Part shown: positions 8,998 to 17,997 of the stretch, in pieces
Layout: each line of letters opens with the position of its first letter
Position numbering within the stretch: the stretch's first letter is position 1
Assembly: GCA_903892415.1 (NCBI GenBank)
Contig: CAITIQ010000574.1
Location: forward strand, 51,472 to 115,471
Reading direction: 5' to 3'
From: an uncultured delta proteobacterium
Lineage (GTDB): Bacteria; Myxococcota_A; Polyangia; Polyangiales; Polyangiaceae
Length of the DNA: 64,000 nucleotides
Position numbers and translations under genes: made by a program
The notes under the pieces: model-generated
The model's input: only the letters and a program-made list of their open reading frames with translations
Told to the model about the DNA's origin: nothing
The model's database searches: none

Positions 8998-9423
8998 ATG
9001 GGTATGGCGGCGCCCTCTCCCAAAGGCTCAGGACCCAAGCCCGGTATCAATATTACGCCGTTGGTCGACGTGGCGCTGGTGGTGCTAATCATCTTCATGG
9101 TGGTCGCACCGATGTTGACCAAGACCTTCACCCTATCCCTTCCGCCGGAGAGCGTAGACGCGCCCCCGCCAAAGCAGAAACAAGAGCCGCTGGTCATGAC
9201 CATCGACGAAACCGGCGCAATCCGATTGGGCAACCGCTCCGTAGCTCGTGAGGAGCTGAGCGAGGTGTTACCGCAGATTCTTGCCGCGACAGGCGTCAAG
9301 GTATTGAACGTTGCTGCAGATGATCGCGTGGCCTACGGCGAAGTAATCGAGATATTGGATCTGTCGCGCGCCGCCGGGGCCAAGTCAATCGCGGTCATCA
9401 CGAAGAAACTCGACAAACCCTAA
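8998..9423 (+). CDS. exbD: ExbD/TolR family biopolymer transporter (second copy)
   Basis: 141 aa, three bases after the first exbD. It has the same architecture: KPGINITPLVDVALVVLIIFMVV with the conserved Asp, then a periplasmic domain ending in DLSRAAGAKSIAVITKK. Tandem but diverged exbD genes are common in TonB clusters of delta-proteobacteria, and both may be needed for the motor. Confidence 0.94.
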   Translation: MGMAAPSPKGSGPKPGINITPLVDVALVVLIIFMVVAPMLTKTFTLSLPPESVDAPPPKQKQEPLVMTIDETGAIRLGNRSVAREELSEVLPQILAATGVKVLNVAADDRVAYGEVIEILDLSRAAGAKSIAVITKKLDKP

Positions 9424-9431
9424 GGACGCCC

Positions 9432-12371
9432 ATGTTGCGCCATCCCTTCGCGATGTTCGCTGTCGGACTCGCGGGTCTTCCTGCGCTCGCTTTTGCTCAA
9501 GAACCCAGCCCGCCCGAGGTGGTCGCCGAGGACGCGGAGGTACCTGCGGAGGAGGTTCCGAGCGAGGAGGCCCCTTCACTAAATCTCAATGCACCGCCGG
9601 CCAAGGGCAAAGGAGCCATCGTAGGCGTCGTTACCCAGTCCGAAGATGGCGAGCCGGCGATGGACACCTTCGTTGGCATCGTTGGCACGCAAACGGCGGT
9701 GCTAACCGACATCGATGGTAGCTATCGCCTCGAACTGCCTCCTGGCAGCTATACAGTGCAATTCGTCGCCGAGCTAAGGAAGCCGCTGCGAACCGCGAAG
9801 CTTACAGTCCAGAAGGGCCAGCTCACGCGGATGGATGCTGTCGTCGTGCTCGAGCAGGAGCAGGCTGAGCCTGCCGTCGAGACGGTGGTCGAGGTGGAGT
9901 CAGCCTCGGTACAAAGTCTGCTCTTGGAGCGTCAACGCGGTATCGCCAGCGGAGATTCGGTGGGGCGGGCCGAGATTACCAAAGCCAATGATAGAACTGC
10001 CGCCGAGGCCGCAAAACGGGTCGTCGGCGCCAACATCGAGGGGTCGCGCTTCCTGTTCGTACGCGGCCTTGGGGAGCGCTACACCAACGCCCTGCTCGAT
10101 GGCTTCCCCTTGCCCAGCCCAGAGCCGGACCGACAAGCCGTGCCTCTCGACCTATTCCCCTCGCAGATCCTCGATAGCCTTACCGTAGTAAAGACCTTTA
10201 GCCCCGACGTGCCCGGGGACTTTGCCGGCGGCTCGGTGCGCATTGCCACGCGTCGTATACCTAACAAGCTGACCCTGGCCGGTAGCGTCTCCGTGGGCTT
10301 CAACACCGAGGCTACGTTCTCCAACTCACTAAACCACAGCGGCGGCGGGCTCGACTTCTTGGGTATCGACGACGGAACTCGCGCGCTGCCGAAGGACTTA
10401 CCGAGTACCAAAGTCGTACGCGGCGTCGAGCAGTCGGACGGTACCATCATCACTAAGGAGGAGATCGCAGCGTATGGCCGCGCGATGAACACTCCGCTCT
10501 CCGCGCGCCGTTCCTTGGCAGCACCGAACCTTTCGGTCAACGCAGTCGCGGCTGACTCCTTCAGCTTAGGCGACTGGGGTCGGCTCGGAATCATGGGAGC
10601 CTTGGTCTATGACCGTCGCCTCGAGCGAGTAGTCGACGCGAAGCTCCGCACCTACGGTCGTTCCATCGATGAAGAGTCTGATTCGGTGCGTGTGCTCAAC
10701 GATCTGAAGCTTGAGCGCTCGACCCAGCTCGTGAGTTGGGGGGGCCTTTTTGGAACCACCTTGGAGCTTGGCGAAGACCACCGGATCGGCATAACCGGCC
10801 TCTACACGCGAGCAGCCGACATCTCCACTTCGGTACTCTCCGGCTACCATGAGGAGCGCGCGGCGAGTCTGGCAGAGGAGCGGCTAACCTTCATTTCGCG
10901 CCAATTGGCCTTTGGCGACATCACCGGCCACCATCGCTTCAAAGAGGCGAATGGGCTGGAGCTCGACTACGGACTTGGGCTTGCGCGCGCTACGCGCGAG
11001 CAGCCGGACACCCGTGGCGCTACCTATCAATACGACGCGACGAAGGAGGTCTTCGCCTTCGAGGATGACAGCACCAGCGGCTCCCACTTCTTCTCCGAGC
11101 AAGGGGAAAGCACAATAGGCGGGATGGTGGACCTCACGGTTCCGCTGCTAAAGCAGCAAGAGATCATCAAGCTCAAGACGGGCGCGGCATTCAACCTGCG
11201 GGACCGCGAGTTTCTCGCACGACGCTTTCGCTTTCGCCCGGACCGCAAGAACGGCGCGGAAGACTTCGATCTCTGCCCCGGGCCGAGCTTCTCCCTTGAT
11301 TGCCCAGACAAGCTTTTCACCAATGGCAACATTGATTCGCGAGCGCTGGAGCTCGAGGAAAACACAGGCGACAATGACGGCTATAACGCTGGGCTCCGGG
11401 TCATATCCACCTACGTCATGCTGGATACGCGCCCGTTACCCCATTGGCGCTTCACACTTGGGCCGCGCCTCGAGGTCTCTTCGCAAGACATCACTTCCTT
11501 CGACCCCGTCGACCCTACGCAACCTGCCAAAGAGAACCTTCTCGAGGATCTGCAGCTCCTGCCCGCCGCCTTGCTCACGTACACTCCCATACCCAAGGCC
11601 AACCTTCGCTTTTCGGTAACGCGAACCGTCGCTCGGCCGCAACTGCGGGAGCTCGCGCCCTTCGGCTTCGTCGACTACTTTGGCGGACGCGAGACGCGCG
11701 GCAACCCTGATCTTGTCAACACCAGCATCCTCAATGCTGACACTCGCTTCGAGTTCTTCCCAACCTCGCGAGAGGTCATCGCGGTAAGCGCGTTTTACAA
11801 GCAATTCAAGAATCCAATCGAGCAAGTCATCCAAGCAAGCAGCGGAACCGCGGGCGTGGTCACCTTTGACAATGCCCCCTCCGGTAACCTCTTTGGCATC
11901 GAGCTCGAGGCACGTAAGTCGCTCGACTTCCTGAGTGAATTGCTAAGGCCGCTCTCGATCATCAGCAACGTCACCTTCGCCCATTCCTCGGTGGAGCTGG
12001 ATAAGGAGCGAGCCGTTCTACTCACCAGCAAATCTCGGCCTCTTTCACAGCAGGCTCCCTTCATCGTCAACGTTGCCTTGGACTTCGACTACGAGGGTTG
12101 GGGTACGAGGGCACGGCTGCTCTACAACGTCGTAGGTCAGCGGCTAACCCAGGTGGGCCGCAACGGTATCCCAGACATTTACGAGCTCCCACGCCACGTA
12201 CTCGACCTAACGATAGGTCAGAAGTTGGGTCAATTCGTAGAGCTTCGCGGGTCTGCCTCCAATCTTCTCGATTGGCCAACGGTGCGCGAGCACAAGACTG
12301 GCAAGTCCGACATTACCGAAGAGTTCAAGACAGGCACCACCTTCTCCTTAGGGCTTGCGCTCTCTAATTGA
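9432..12371 (+). CDS. TonB-dependent outer-membrane receptor with N-terminal carboxypeptidase-regulatory-like domain
   Basis: 979 aa. The signal peptide (MLRHPFAMFAVGLAGLPALAFA) is followed by an acidic Pro/Glu stretch. A CarboxypepD_reg-type beta-sandwich (about 55-140, GAIVGVVTQSEDGEPAMDTF, then LPPGSYTVQF) precedes the plug domain (about 165-280, with RFLFVRGLGERYTNALLDGF and DFAGGSVRIATRR) and a 22-strand-type barrel. AAGGA lies five bases before the ATG. Sequence length and plug motifs match large receptors of the TonB-dependent family used for glycans, peptides or proteins rather than small siderophore receptors; the true substrate is not visible. It is coupled to its own TonB/ExbBD2 and to the lipoprotein downstream. 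Confidence 0.93.
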   Translation: MLRHPFAMFAVGLAGLPALAFAQEPSPPEVVAEDAEVPAEEVPSEEAPSLNLNAPPAKGKGAIVGVVTQSEDGEPAMDTFVGIVGTQTAVLTDIDGSYRLELPPGSYTVQFVAELRKPLRTAKLTVQKGQLTRMDAVVVLEQEQAEPAVETVVEVESASVQSLLLERQRGIASGDSVGRAEITKANDRTAAEAAKRVVGANIEGSRFLFVRGLGERYTNALLDGFPLPSPEPDRQAVPLDLFPSQILDSLTVVKTFSPDVPGDFAGGSVRIATRRIPNKLTLAGSVSVGFNTEATFSNSLNHSGGGLDFLGIDDGTRALPKDLPSTKVVRGVEQSDGTIITKEEIAAYGRAMNTPLSARRSLAAPNLSVNAVAADSFSLGDWGRLGIMGALVYDRRLERVVDAKLRTYGRSIDEESDSVRVLNDLKLERSTQLVSWGGLFGTTLELGEDHRIGITGLYTRAADISTSVLSGYHEERAASLAEERLTFISRQLAFGDITGHHRFKEANGLELDYGLGLARATREQPDTRGATYQYDATKEVFAFEDDSTSGSHFFSEQGESTIGGMVDLTVPLLKQQEIIKLKTGAAFNLRDREFLARRFRFRPDRKNGAEDFDLCPGPSFSLDCPDKLFTNGNIDSRALELEENTGDNDGYNAGLRVISTYVMLDTRPLPHWRFTLGPRLEVSSQDITSFDPVDPTQPAKENLLEDLQLLPAALLTYTPIPKANLRFSVTRTVARPQLRELAPFGFVDYFGGRETRGNPDLVNTSILNADTRFEFFPTSREVIAVSAFYKQFKNPIEQVIQASSGTAGVVTFDNAPSGNLFGIELEARKSLDFLSELLRPLSIISNVTFAHSSVELDKERAVLLTSKSRPLSQQAPFIVNVALDFDYEGWGTRARLLYNVVGQRLTQVGRNGIPDIYELPRHVLDLTIGQKLGQFVELRGSASNLLDWPTVREHKTGKSDITEEFKTGTTFSLGLALSN

Positions 12372-12488
12372 GTAACGTTCGTAGTCAAATCGTCACACGT
12401 GTTTTGATTGCAGGACACAATGACCACTTAGATTGCGCCGCAGCTGAAAGCGCAGCTCACCAATAGCGCTGCGCCTCTGGAGGCTTCT

Positions 12489-13853
12489 ATGAACTTCAAT
12501 CGATCATTCGGCATTCTTTCTGGTCTGGTGCTGTTGGGTTCGACCCTCGCTGCTTGCGGCGACAGCGGGACCGGATCGGGCGGCGCGGGCGGCACTGGTG
12601 GCAATCCCTCGGCTGGTGGAAGTGGTGGCACAGGCGGTGGGCCCGCCAATTCCGAAGAGCTAAGTGGCGAACTGAGCAGCACCACGCTCACGGCCGATAC
12701 ACTGTGGACCCTCAAAGGCGTCGTGTCGGTCCCGGCCGGCGAAACGCTAACCATTGAACCGGGTACCTTGATCGTTGGCGACAAGGCCTCGCTTGGAACG
12801 CTCGTTGTGCAACGCGGCGGCAAGATCGTGGCTGAGGGCACCAAGGACGCGCCGATTGTTTTCTCGAGTGCTCTCCCAGCTGGCGAGCGCGCCGCAGGAG
12901 ACTGGGGCGGCGTGGTCATTCTCGGCAACGCCCCGATCAATGAGCCAGGTGGCGAAGCACAGGTTGAAGGCTTCGCAGACGCGCAACTCTACGGTGGAGA
13001 CGAGGCAGGCGACGACAGCGGTACGCTCAAGTACGTCCGCATCGAGTTCGGCGGGATTGAGCTCGCTCCCGATAATGAGATCAACGGGCTTACGCTTGCT
13101 GGCGTTGGAAGCGGAACCACGATTGACTACGTGCAAGTCAGGCAGACCCTTGATGATTGCTACGAGTTCTTCGGCGGAACGGTCAACGCCAAGCACCTCG
13201 TATGTTATCGCAACGGCGATGACGGCTTCGACTTCGACCAGGGCTACGTCGGCTCGTTGCAGTTCCTCTTCCTACAGCAGGAACCCTCAGCCGCCGATGA
13301 CGCCAATGGCTTCGAGAGTGACAACGACAAGGACGAGCCCACCGTCGCCCCGGTTACCAACCCCAAGGTCTCGAACGTGACGCTGTGCGGTCAGAACGGC
13401 GACCAAGCCAAACAACAATATGGCTTTCTGTTCCGCCGCGGTTTCAACGCGACCATCACTAACGCCATCGCCATGGGCTTCGAGGCCGGCGTGGACTTCC
13501 GCGACGTTCCGCCGACAACCGTCGAGATCTCCAACAGCATAATGTTCGGCAACACAGTTGAGAATGTAGCTTATGTCGAGGATAAGCCGGAGAGCGACAC
13601 GGGCGCTCCCGACGAGGACGACGATGGCGCCTTCGACGAAATCGCTTGGTTTGAAGAGGGAGCCAGCAACACCACGACCGATCCGGGGATCAGCGGTTGT
13701 TTTGAAGAGACGCCCAACCCGCTACCTGCAGCCATGATCGAGGGTGGGACACCGGTTGGCTCAGGCGCCGATAGCGCAGCAACCTATGTTGGCGCCTTCA
13801 AAGACAGCTCGGACAATTGGCTTGATGGCTGGACCGCTTGGTCCGCCGATTGA
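12489..13853 (+). CDS. right-handed beta-helix-like surface lipoprotein, probable partner of the upstream receptor
   Basis: 454 aa. Signal peptide with lipobox LAAC, then a Gly/Ser linker (GGAGGTGGNPSAGGSGGTGGG) as in surface-exposed lipoproteins of this group. The body has repeated beta-helix turns (TLTIEPGTLIVGDKA, GKIVAEGTKDAPIVFSS, GDWGGVVILGNAPIN, LKYVRIEFGGIEL, NGLTLAGVGSGTTIDYVQV). TGGAGG six bases before the ATG is a good ribosome binding site. It lies directly after the TonB-dependent receptor, an arrangement also seen in other phyla for this lipoprotein family. Likely a substrate-capturing or capping partner; the substrate is unknown. Confidence 0.85.
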   Translation: MNFNRSFGILSGLVLLGSTLAACGDSGTGSGGAGGTGGNPSAGGSGGTGGGPANSEELSGELSSTTLTADTLWTLKGVVSVPAGETLTIEPGTLIVGDKASLGTLVVQRGGKIVAEGTKDAPIVFSSALPAGERAAGDWGGVVILGNAPINEPGGEAQVEGFADAQLYGGDEAGDDSGTLKYVRIEFGGIELAPDNEINGLTLAGVGSGTTIDYVQVRQTLDDCYEFFGGTVNAKHLVCYRNGDDGFDFDQGYVGSLQFLFLQQEPSAADDANGFESDNDKDEPTVAPVTNPKVSNVTLCGQNGDQAKQQYGFLFRRGFNATITNAIAMGFEAGVDFRDVPPTTVEISNSIMFGNTVENVAYVEDKPESDTGAPDEDDDGAFDEIAWFEEGASNTTTDPGISGCFEETPNPLPAAMIEGGTPVGSGADSAATYVGAFKDSSDNWLDGWTAWSAD

Positions 13854-13888
13854 TTGACACGTAAAACATCCCTCATCGGGAGAGTCGA

Positions 13889-13920
13889 CGGCCTGGGCAA
13901 ACTCCCAGGCCGTTTGCGTT
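13889..13920 (+). terminator. rho-independent terminator after the TonB cluster
   Basis: CGGCCTGGG and CCCAGGCCG pair around a CAAACT loop and are followed by TTTGCGTTT. It lies 36 bases after the beta-helix lipoprotein stop and just before the convergent gene at 13925, so it may serve both directions. Confidence 0.85.
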
Positions 13921-13924
13921 TGAG

Positions 13925-14461
13925 TCAGCGCAGCGCTCGGTCGAGTGCCGCAATCAAGTAGATGGCTGAGGCCGGATTGAAGCCAAAGCCTATGTGAATA
14001 TTGTGCTCGAGCCCGCCAGCGCCGTTGGTCATGAACTGATGGCCGAGTTCGAATGAGAGAACGTCAGCAAAGAAGTGGAGCATCGCGCTGTTGCGCATAC
14101 CTACGCTGGTGTGGGCGAAGGTATCGCCATCCTCCCGCCGACCAACGAGGAACCGCGGCCGGTAGGTGACCCCCAAGAAAGGCGAGCCAAAGCCGATTGC
14201 CCCGGTCAGGTTAAACGCATTGAGGTATCTCGTATCAAACGAGTAGCCGAGTTCTCCACCAACGATCATCCCCCCCTCGAGCAGACCGATCACCCCAGCG
14301 GTTGCGTCCAGGTCGAAGCGAGGCGTCACCGGGTCAAAGAAAATCCCAGGCCCCATCGACAGCCGAGTTACGGGCACCATGAGGAACTCTTCTGCAGCGG
14401 CTGGCCGGGCATGGAACAGCGTGGCAGAAGCGACGAAAGCGAACAGGAGCGAACGAGTCAC
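13925..14461 (-). CDS. predicted outer-membrane beta-barrel-like protein
   Basis: 178 aa with a Sec signal peptide (MTRSLLFAFVASATLFHARPAAA, cleavage after AAA). The mature part has alternating strands (GMIVGGELGYSFDTRYLNAF, FLGVTYRPRFLVG, HNIHIGFGFNPASAIYLIAALDR), which suggests a small eight-strand barrel. No family is recognised. It ends convergently with the TonB cluster across a terminator. The plus-strand ORF 14075..15664 in the track overlaps it only because that ORF is open upstream of its real start. Confidence 0.7.
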   Translation of the reverse strand: MTRSLLFAFVASATLFHARPAAAEEFLMVPVTRLSMGPGIFFDPVTPRFDLDATAGVIGLLEGGMIVGGELGYSFDTRYLNAFNLTGAIGFGSPFLGVTYRPRFLVGRREDGDTFAHTSVGMRNSAMLHFFADVLSFELGHQFMTNGAGGLEHNIHIGFGFNPASAIYLIAALDRALR

Positions 14462-14539
14462 GACGCCAGAGTAGATCAGCGGGGGGCAGTTGCATCAACA
14501 AGCGCGGCATTCGCCAACTTGCCCTACAATGTCCGCGCG

Positions 14540-15664
14540 ATGAAGCACGCGTCCAACTCGGGACCTTCAGCCCTTCCGGCCAGCTTGACCCTTCGATCCT
14601 ACGTTTTTGTAGGCCTACTAGCGGCCTGTACCGAGCGTCGTAATGCCGAAGAAGCAGACAGTGTGGAAACCTTCCCAACAAGCGAGGTTGCGCCAGAGCC
14701 TGACGGGCAAGCCGGGACCAACCGCTTCTTTGCCCAGCTCTCCAAGGAGCCAGTCTCTGGTGTGGTCGTCCTGCGAGCGCCGATTCTGCTATTGCCAAGC
14801 GAGAGTGCTGCTCGCGCGCTACCCCGAACGGTTGATGGCGTAGCCGCGCTGCGCGAGAGCCTCTATTCCGCCCGCGTACTGGAAGACCTTGGGGATGTCG
14901 TAAAGGTGGAGACGGAGGCGCCGTACGCTCCCTACCCGGTATTCGGTGGTGGTTTCGAGTTAACTGGCTATGTGCGCAAGTCCTCCCTCTCTCCAGTATT
15001 CTCTCGGACCTTCACGGAAGACTATGGGGATGGCACCTTGGCATCCTTTCTACCGGGTGCAGCGCTGGTGACCGAGCAGGGCCAGTTTGGTGTGGTTCTC
15101 AATGATAAAATCCGCGCTTTCATCGTACCGAACGGTGCGCGCGGCTCCATCGGACTCTCGGCCGAAGCAAGAGACTGGAAGGCAGACCCGCCCGATATTG
15201 GGCTACCTCTTTTCTGCGACGGCGACACCCTGGAGAAGCGACCGCCGCTGGTCTCGGCCAATTGCTCTTTGCCTGAAGACGCTGTGGTGGTGATTGGAGA
15301 TCGATCTTTCCGGGCTGGAACACTGGTCCCCCGCTGCCGTGAGGTTGACGTGACCAAGAACGCCGATGGTCTGCTGTTCGCTGGCTTACCCCTCGAGAAT
15401 GGCTATGCACGTGCACGAATCGAGCGCGGACATCCCACGCAACGGTGTCAGGAGACCGGGACCCGTTCTCCCGGGACGAAGGAGAGGCCGAAGCAAACGG
15501 TAAGGCCGGGAGCGGCGGTGTATTTCCAGTCCGGGGAGCGCGCTGGAACGGTGGGCAAAGCCGCTGTGGCAGTGCTTGAAGCAACCAAGGTCGGGCAGCG
15601 ACTCTGTCACTCCCCAGACCAATTCGATATGCCGTTATGTCACGATCCCAAGGACGTCCGTTGA
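14540..15664 (+). CDS. lipoprotein of unknown function
   Basis: 374 aa from the ATG at 14540. The track's longer ORF starts 155 codons upstream, antisense to the gene at 13925, and its extra part is not protein-like. The signal peptide has a lipobox LLAAC. The mature protein has several beta-rich segments (VVVLRAPILLLPSES, DLGDVVKVETEAPYAPYP, FELTGYVRKSSLSPVF) that could be SH3-like modules. The C-terminal third has paired cysteines (SANCSLPED, VPRCREVD, QRCQETG, RLCHSPDQF, PLCHDPKD). No family is recognised. Confidence 0.7.
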   Translation: MKHASNSGPSALPASLTLRSYVFVGLLAACTERRNAEEADSVETFPTSEVAPEPDGQAGTNRFFAQLSKEPVSGVVVLRAPILLLPSESAARALPRTVDGVAALRESLYSARVLEDLGDVVKVETEAPYAPYPVFGGGFELTGYVRKSSLSPVFSRTFTEDYGDGTLASFLPGAALVTEQGQFGVVLNDKIRAFIVPNGARGSIGLSAEARDWKADPPDIGLPLFCDGDTLEKRPPLVSANCSLPEDAVVVIGDRSFRAGTLVPRCREVDVTKNADGLLFAGLPLENGYARARIERGHPTQRCQETGTRSPGTKERPKQTVRPGAAVYFQSGERAGTVGKAAVAVLEATKVGQRLCHSPDQFDMPLCHDPKDVR

Positions 15665-15748
15665 CATCAGCGCACGCACGTCGCGCCTGATAACATGGGC
15701 TACTTTTTCGGCCCCACCCACCTGTACATTGTGGTTGGATCGCCGGCG

Positions 15749-16126
15749 ATGAACTGCCTAGCAATTGCACCGTGTCTTGTAGTCTTCCTGGTTGCTTGTG
15801 GCGGCAACGTGGTCTTCGAATCGTCTAATTCGAGCGGCAACGGCGGCGGCGGGAACAGCGCGGTTGGCGGTTGTGAGCAGTACTGCCAGAAGGCCGCCGG
15901 CTGTCCCGACGTTCCCCAGGGAGACCAATGCGTCACTGGCTGTGAGGAGGGCCGCAGCTTGTATGTGGCGTCGGGTTGCGCGACGGAGTTCGACGACTTC
16001 CTGGACTGTCTCAGCGACCTACCCGACGTGTGCACGCCAGACGCAAACGCCTGCCTCCCCGAGATCAATGCCTTGGGCGCCTGCTTTGGCGGCGGTTTCG
16101 ATGATGGGTCTGGCGGATTCGGGTGA
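15749..16126 (+). CDS. small Cys-rich lipoprotein
   Basis: 125 aa from the ATG at 15749. The signal peptide MNCLAIAPCLVVFLVAC has a lipobox VAC, followed by a Ser/Asn/Gly linker (SSNSSGNGGGGNSAVGG). About ten cysteines are spaced as pairs (CEQYCQKAAGCPD, CVTGCEEG, CLSDLPDVC, ACLPEINALGACFGG), a pattern common in disulfide-rich myxobacterial lipoproteins. Function unknown. It lies 85 bp after the preceding lipoprotein on the same strand. Confidence 0.75.
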   Translation: MNCLAIAPCLVVFLVACGGNVVFESSNSSGNGGGGNSAVGGCEQYCQKAAGCPDVPQGDQCVTGCEEGRSLYVASGCATEFDDFLDCLSDLPDVCTPDANACLPEINALGACFGGGFDDGSGGFG

Positions 16127-16187
16127 GCTAGTCTCGCTCCAACGGGTGAGTCTTGGCTCCCCAAACCGGAGCCGCTAGCCTCCGCGC

Positions 16188-16625
16188 ATGGACGTCAAAG
16201 GGGCACTCTTGTTCGTGCTTGGCCAGCACCTGCTGAAGGATGATCTGGCATCAGCAAAAGCCGCGCTCCGAGATTGGTCCGGAGCAGACCCCATGGGCTC
16301 CTTGCTGGACGTAGTCATGCTCGGTAGTGCGCTCTTCTTCGAGGCAGAGAAAGCACACAATCCGAAAGTGAACTCCATGACCGACGCGATGGTCTTTGTC
16401 TCAACCTGCCTCTCAGTCGGATACTCGGATATCTTCGCCAAGACCGAACAAGGGAAGCTGATCGCAACGGCGCTACAAATGTTCGGACCGGCGCTCACCG
16501 CCCAGGCGCTAGAGGCCCCGCATATCGCGACGAATCGCATCGAGGAAGACACGCTCGCTGTGCAAAACGACATTCTGACCAAGCTCGACGCCATTCTGGT
16601 CGAGCTGCAGCGGCAGCGACGCTGA
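16188..16625 (+). CDS. small membrane protein resembling a two-helix potassium channel pore
   Basis: 145 aa. One hydrophobic segment (MGSLLDVVMLGSALFFEAEKA) is followed by TDAMVFVSTCLSVGYSDIFAKTEQGKL and a second hydrophobic stretch (IATALQMFGPALTAQAL). This is the order outer helix, pore helix, filter, inner helix seen in Ion_trans_2 channels, where the usual filter and flank read TVGYGD-x-x-P-x-T-x-x-G-K; here they read SVGYSDIFAKTEQGK. A short C-terminal coiled coil (IEEDTLAVQNDILTKLDAILVELQRQ) could drive oligomerisation. The resemblance is by eye and the filter is altered, so transport of potassium is inference. It lies about 40 bp before the next gene. Confidence 0.55.
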   Translation: MDVKGALLFVLGQHLLKDDLASAKAALRDWSGADPMGSLLDVVMLGSALFFEAEKAHNPKVNSMTDAMVFVSTCLSVGYSDIFAKTEQGKLIATALQMFGPALTAQALEAPHIATNRIEEDTLAVQNDILTKLDAILVELQRQRR

Positions 16626-16667
16626 AGAACGTTGGGTGTGCGCCTGCGGGCGGCTAGGCTCCAAGCC

Positions 16668-17840
16668 ATGGGTGCGCTGGACTTCTATTTCGACTTCGTC
16701 TGTCCCTACGCCTACGTGGCTTCCAAAACACTGGAAGGCTTGGAACGAGCGGGGCACACGGTCACTTGGTGTCCGATTCTGCTAGGGGGCGTCTTTCGCG
16801 CAATTGGAGGCCCGGACGATCCAAACCAGACCAAGGGACCTGCCAAAGCTCGCTATGGATCACTGGATCTGGAGCGGACGGCGCGTGACCATGGGGTCTC
16901 GCTTTGTAGACCAGCGGGTCACCCGCGAAGAACCGTGCTCGCCCTGCGCGCGACGCTCGCGTCGGGGAATGTTGTCGTCGCCGCGCGGGCACTTTTTGCC
17001 GCCTATTGGCAAGAAGGGCTCGACCTCGAGGATCCCAAGGTTGTCGCCTCATCGCTCGACGGCGTTGGCCTCGATGGCGCGGCCGCGATAGCCGCTGCCG
17101 AAACTGAAGCAATAAAGCAATTGCTGCGGCAAAGGACCGAGCAGGCTGTCGCGAGGGGCATCTTTGGTGTGCCAACCTTTGCCGTCGGCGCAGAGCTTTA
17201 CTGGGGAGTCGATCGCCTGGACCACGTGAAGGCTGCACTGCTGCCGCAGGCTTACTTATCCTTCTATTTCGACTACTCCTCGCCCTACGCCTACTTGGGA
17301 GCAACGCAAGTGCGTGCCTTGGCTGCCCGTACCCGAGCCACGATTGACTACCAGCCGATCCTGCTCGGTGGGCTCTTCCGCTCGATTGGGACGCCCAATG
17401 TTCCTCTCTTTGAGATGCCCGAGGCAAAGCGCAATTACCTTGCCCAGGAGCTGCCACGGTTCGCCGAGCGTTTCGGCGTGCCGTTTCGATTCACCTCTCA
17501 TTTCCCAATGAACACGGTGAAGGCGCTCCGACTCACCTTGGCGGCTGATAACAAGGTAAAGCCAGCCTTGATTGAGGCGCTCTTTAGAGCGCTATGGGTT
17601 GAAGACCGAGACATTTCCAACCTTGCAGAACTTGCAGCCATCGCGAAGAGCTGCGACGCGATCGAAGCCTTGGCTCGGATTGAAGAGCCTGACATCAAAG
17701 CAGCGCTCCATACCTCGACCTCTGCAGCCATAGACTACGGGATATTTGGCGTCCCCTCCCTCGTGATCGAGGGACAACTCTATTGGGGCCAGGACAGGCT
17801 CGCGCAAGCAGAGGCTGCGCTGATGGCCCGCCGCAGCTGA
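16668..17840 (+). CDS. tandem-domain 2-hydroxychromene-2-carboxylate isomerase / DsbA-fold (kappa-GST-like) protein
   Basis: 390 aa from the ATG at 16668; the 12 codons before it in the track are not conserved in style. Two consecutive copies of the DsbA-like thioredoxin fold: residues 1 to about 195 (ALDFYFDFVCPYAYVASKTLEGL, CPILLGGVF, then GIFGVPTFAVGAELYWGVDRLD) and about 200-390 (LSFYFDYSSPYAYLGATQV, QPILLGGLF, GIFGVPSLVIEGQLYWGQDRL). The family catalyses glutathione-dependent isomerisation in aromatic degradation; both halves keep the Ser/Cys-Pro-Tyr active-site position (VCPY and SSPY). Most family members are single-domain, about 200 aa. Confidence 0.88.
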   Translation: MGALDFYFDFVCPYAYVASKTLEGLERAGHTVTWCPILLGGVFRAIGGPDDPNQTKGPAKARYGSLDLERTARDHGVSLCRPAGHPRRTVLALRATLASGNVVVAARALFAAYWQEGLDLEDPKVVASSLDGVGLDGAAAIAAAETEAIKQLLRQRTEQAVARGIFGVPTFAVGAELYWGVDRLDHVKAALLPQAYLSFYFDYSSPYAYLGATQVRALAARTRATIDYQPILLGGLFRSIGTPNVPLFEMPEAKRNYLAQELPRFAERFGVPFRFTSHFPMNTVKALRLTLAADNKVKPALIEALFRALWVEDRDISNLAELAAIAKSCDAIEALARIEEPDIKAALHTSTSAAIDYGIFGVPSLVIEGQLYWGQDRLAQAEAALMARRS

Positions 17841-17997
17841 AGCCGGCCTATGGCTGGTGGAGATCAACTACGCCAGCCGCTCGGCTAACCCTCGGAAACT
17901 CTTAAGTCCTACAGATTGGGTTGACGAAGCCAATCCCGAAGTAGCACCATCGCCCTTGTGAATCGCGATCGGGGCGGCAGATTCCAAAGGGTGAAAC

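Noticed and set aside
14075-14539. N-terminal extension of the 529-aa ORF
   Set aside because: It lies antisense to the barrel-like gene at 13925..14461; the lipoprotein signal starts at 14540.
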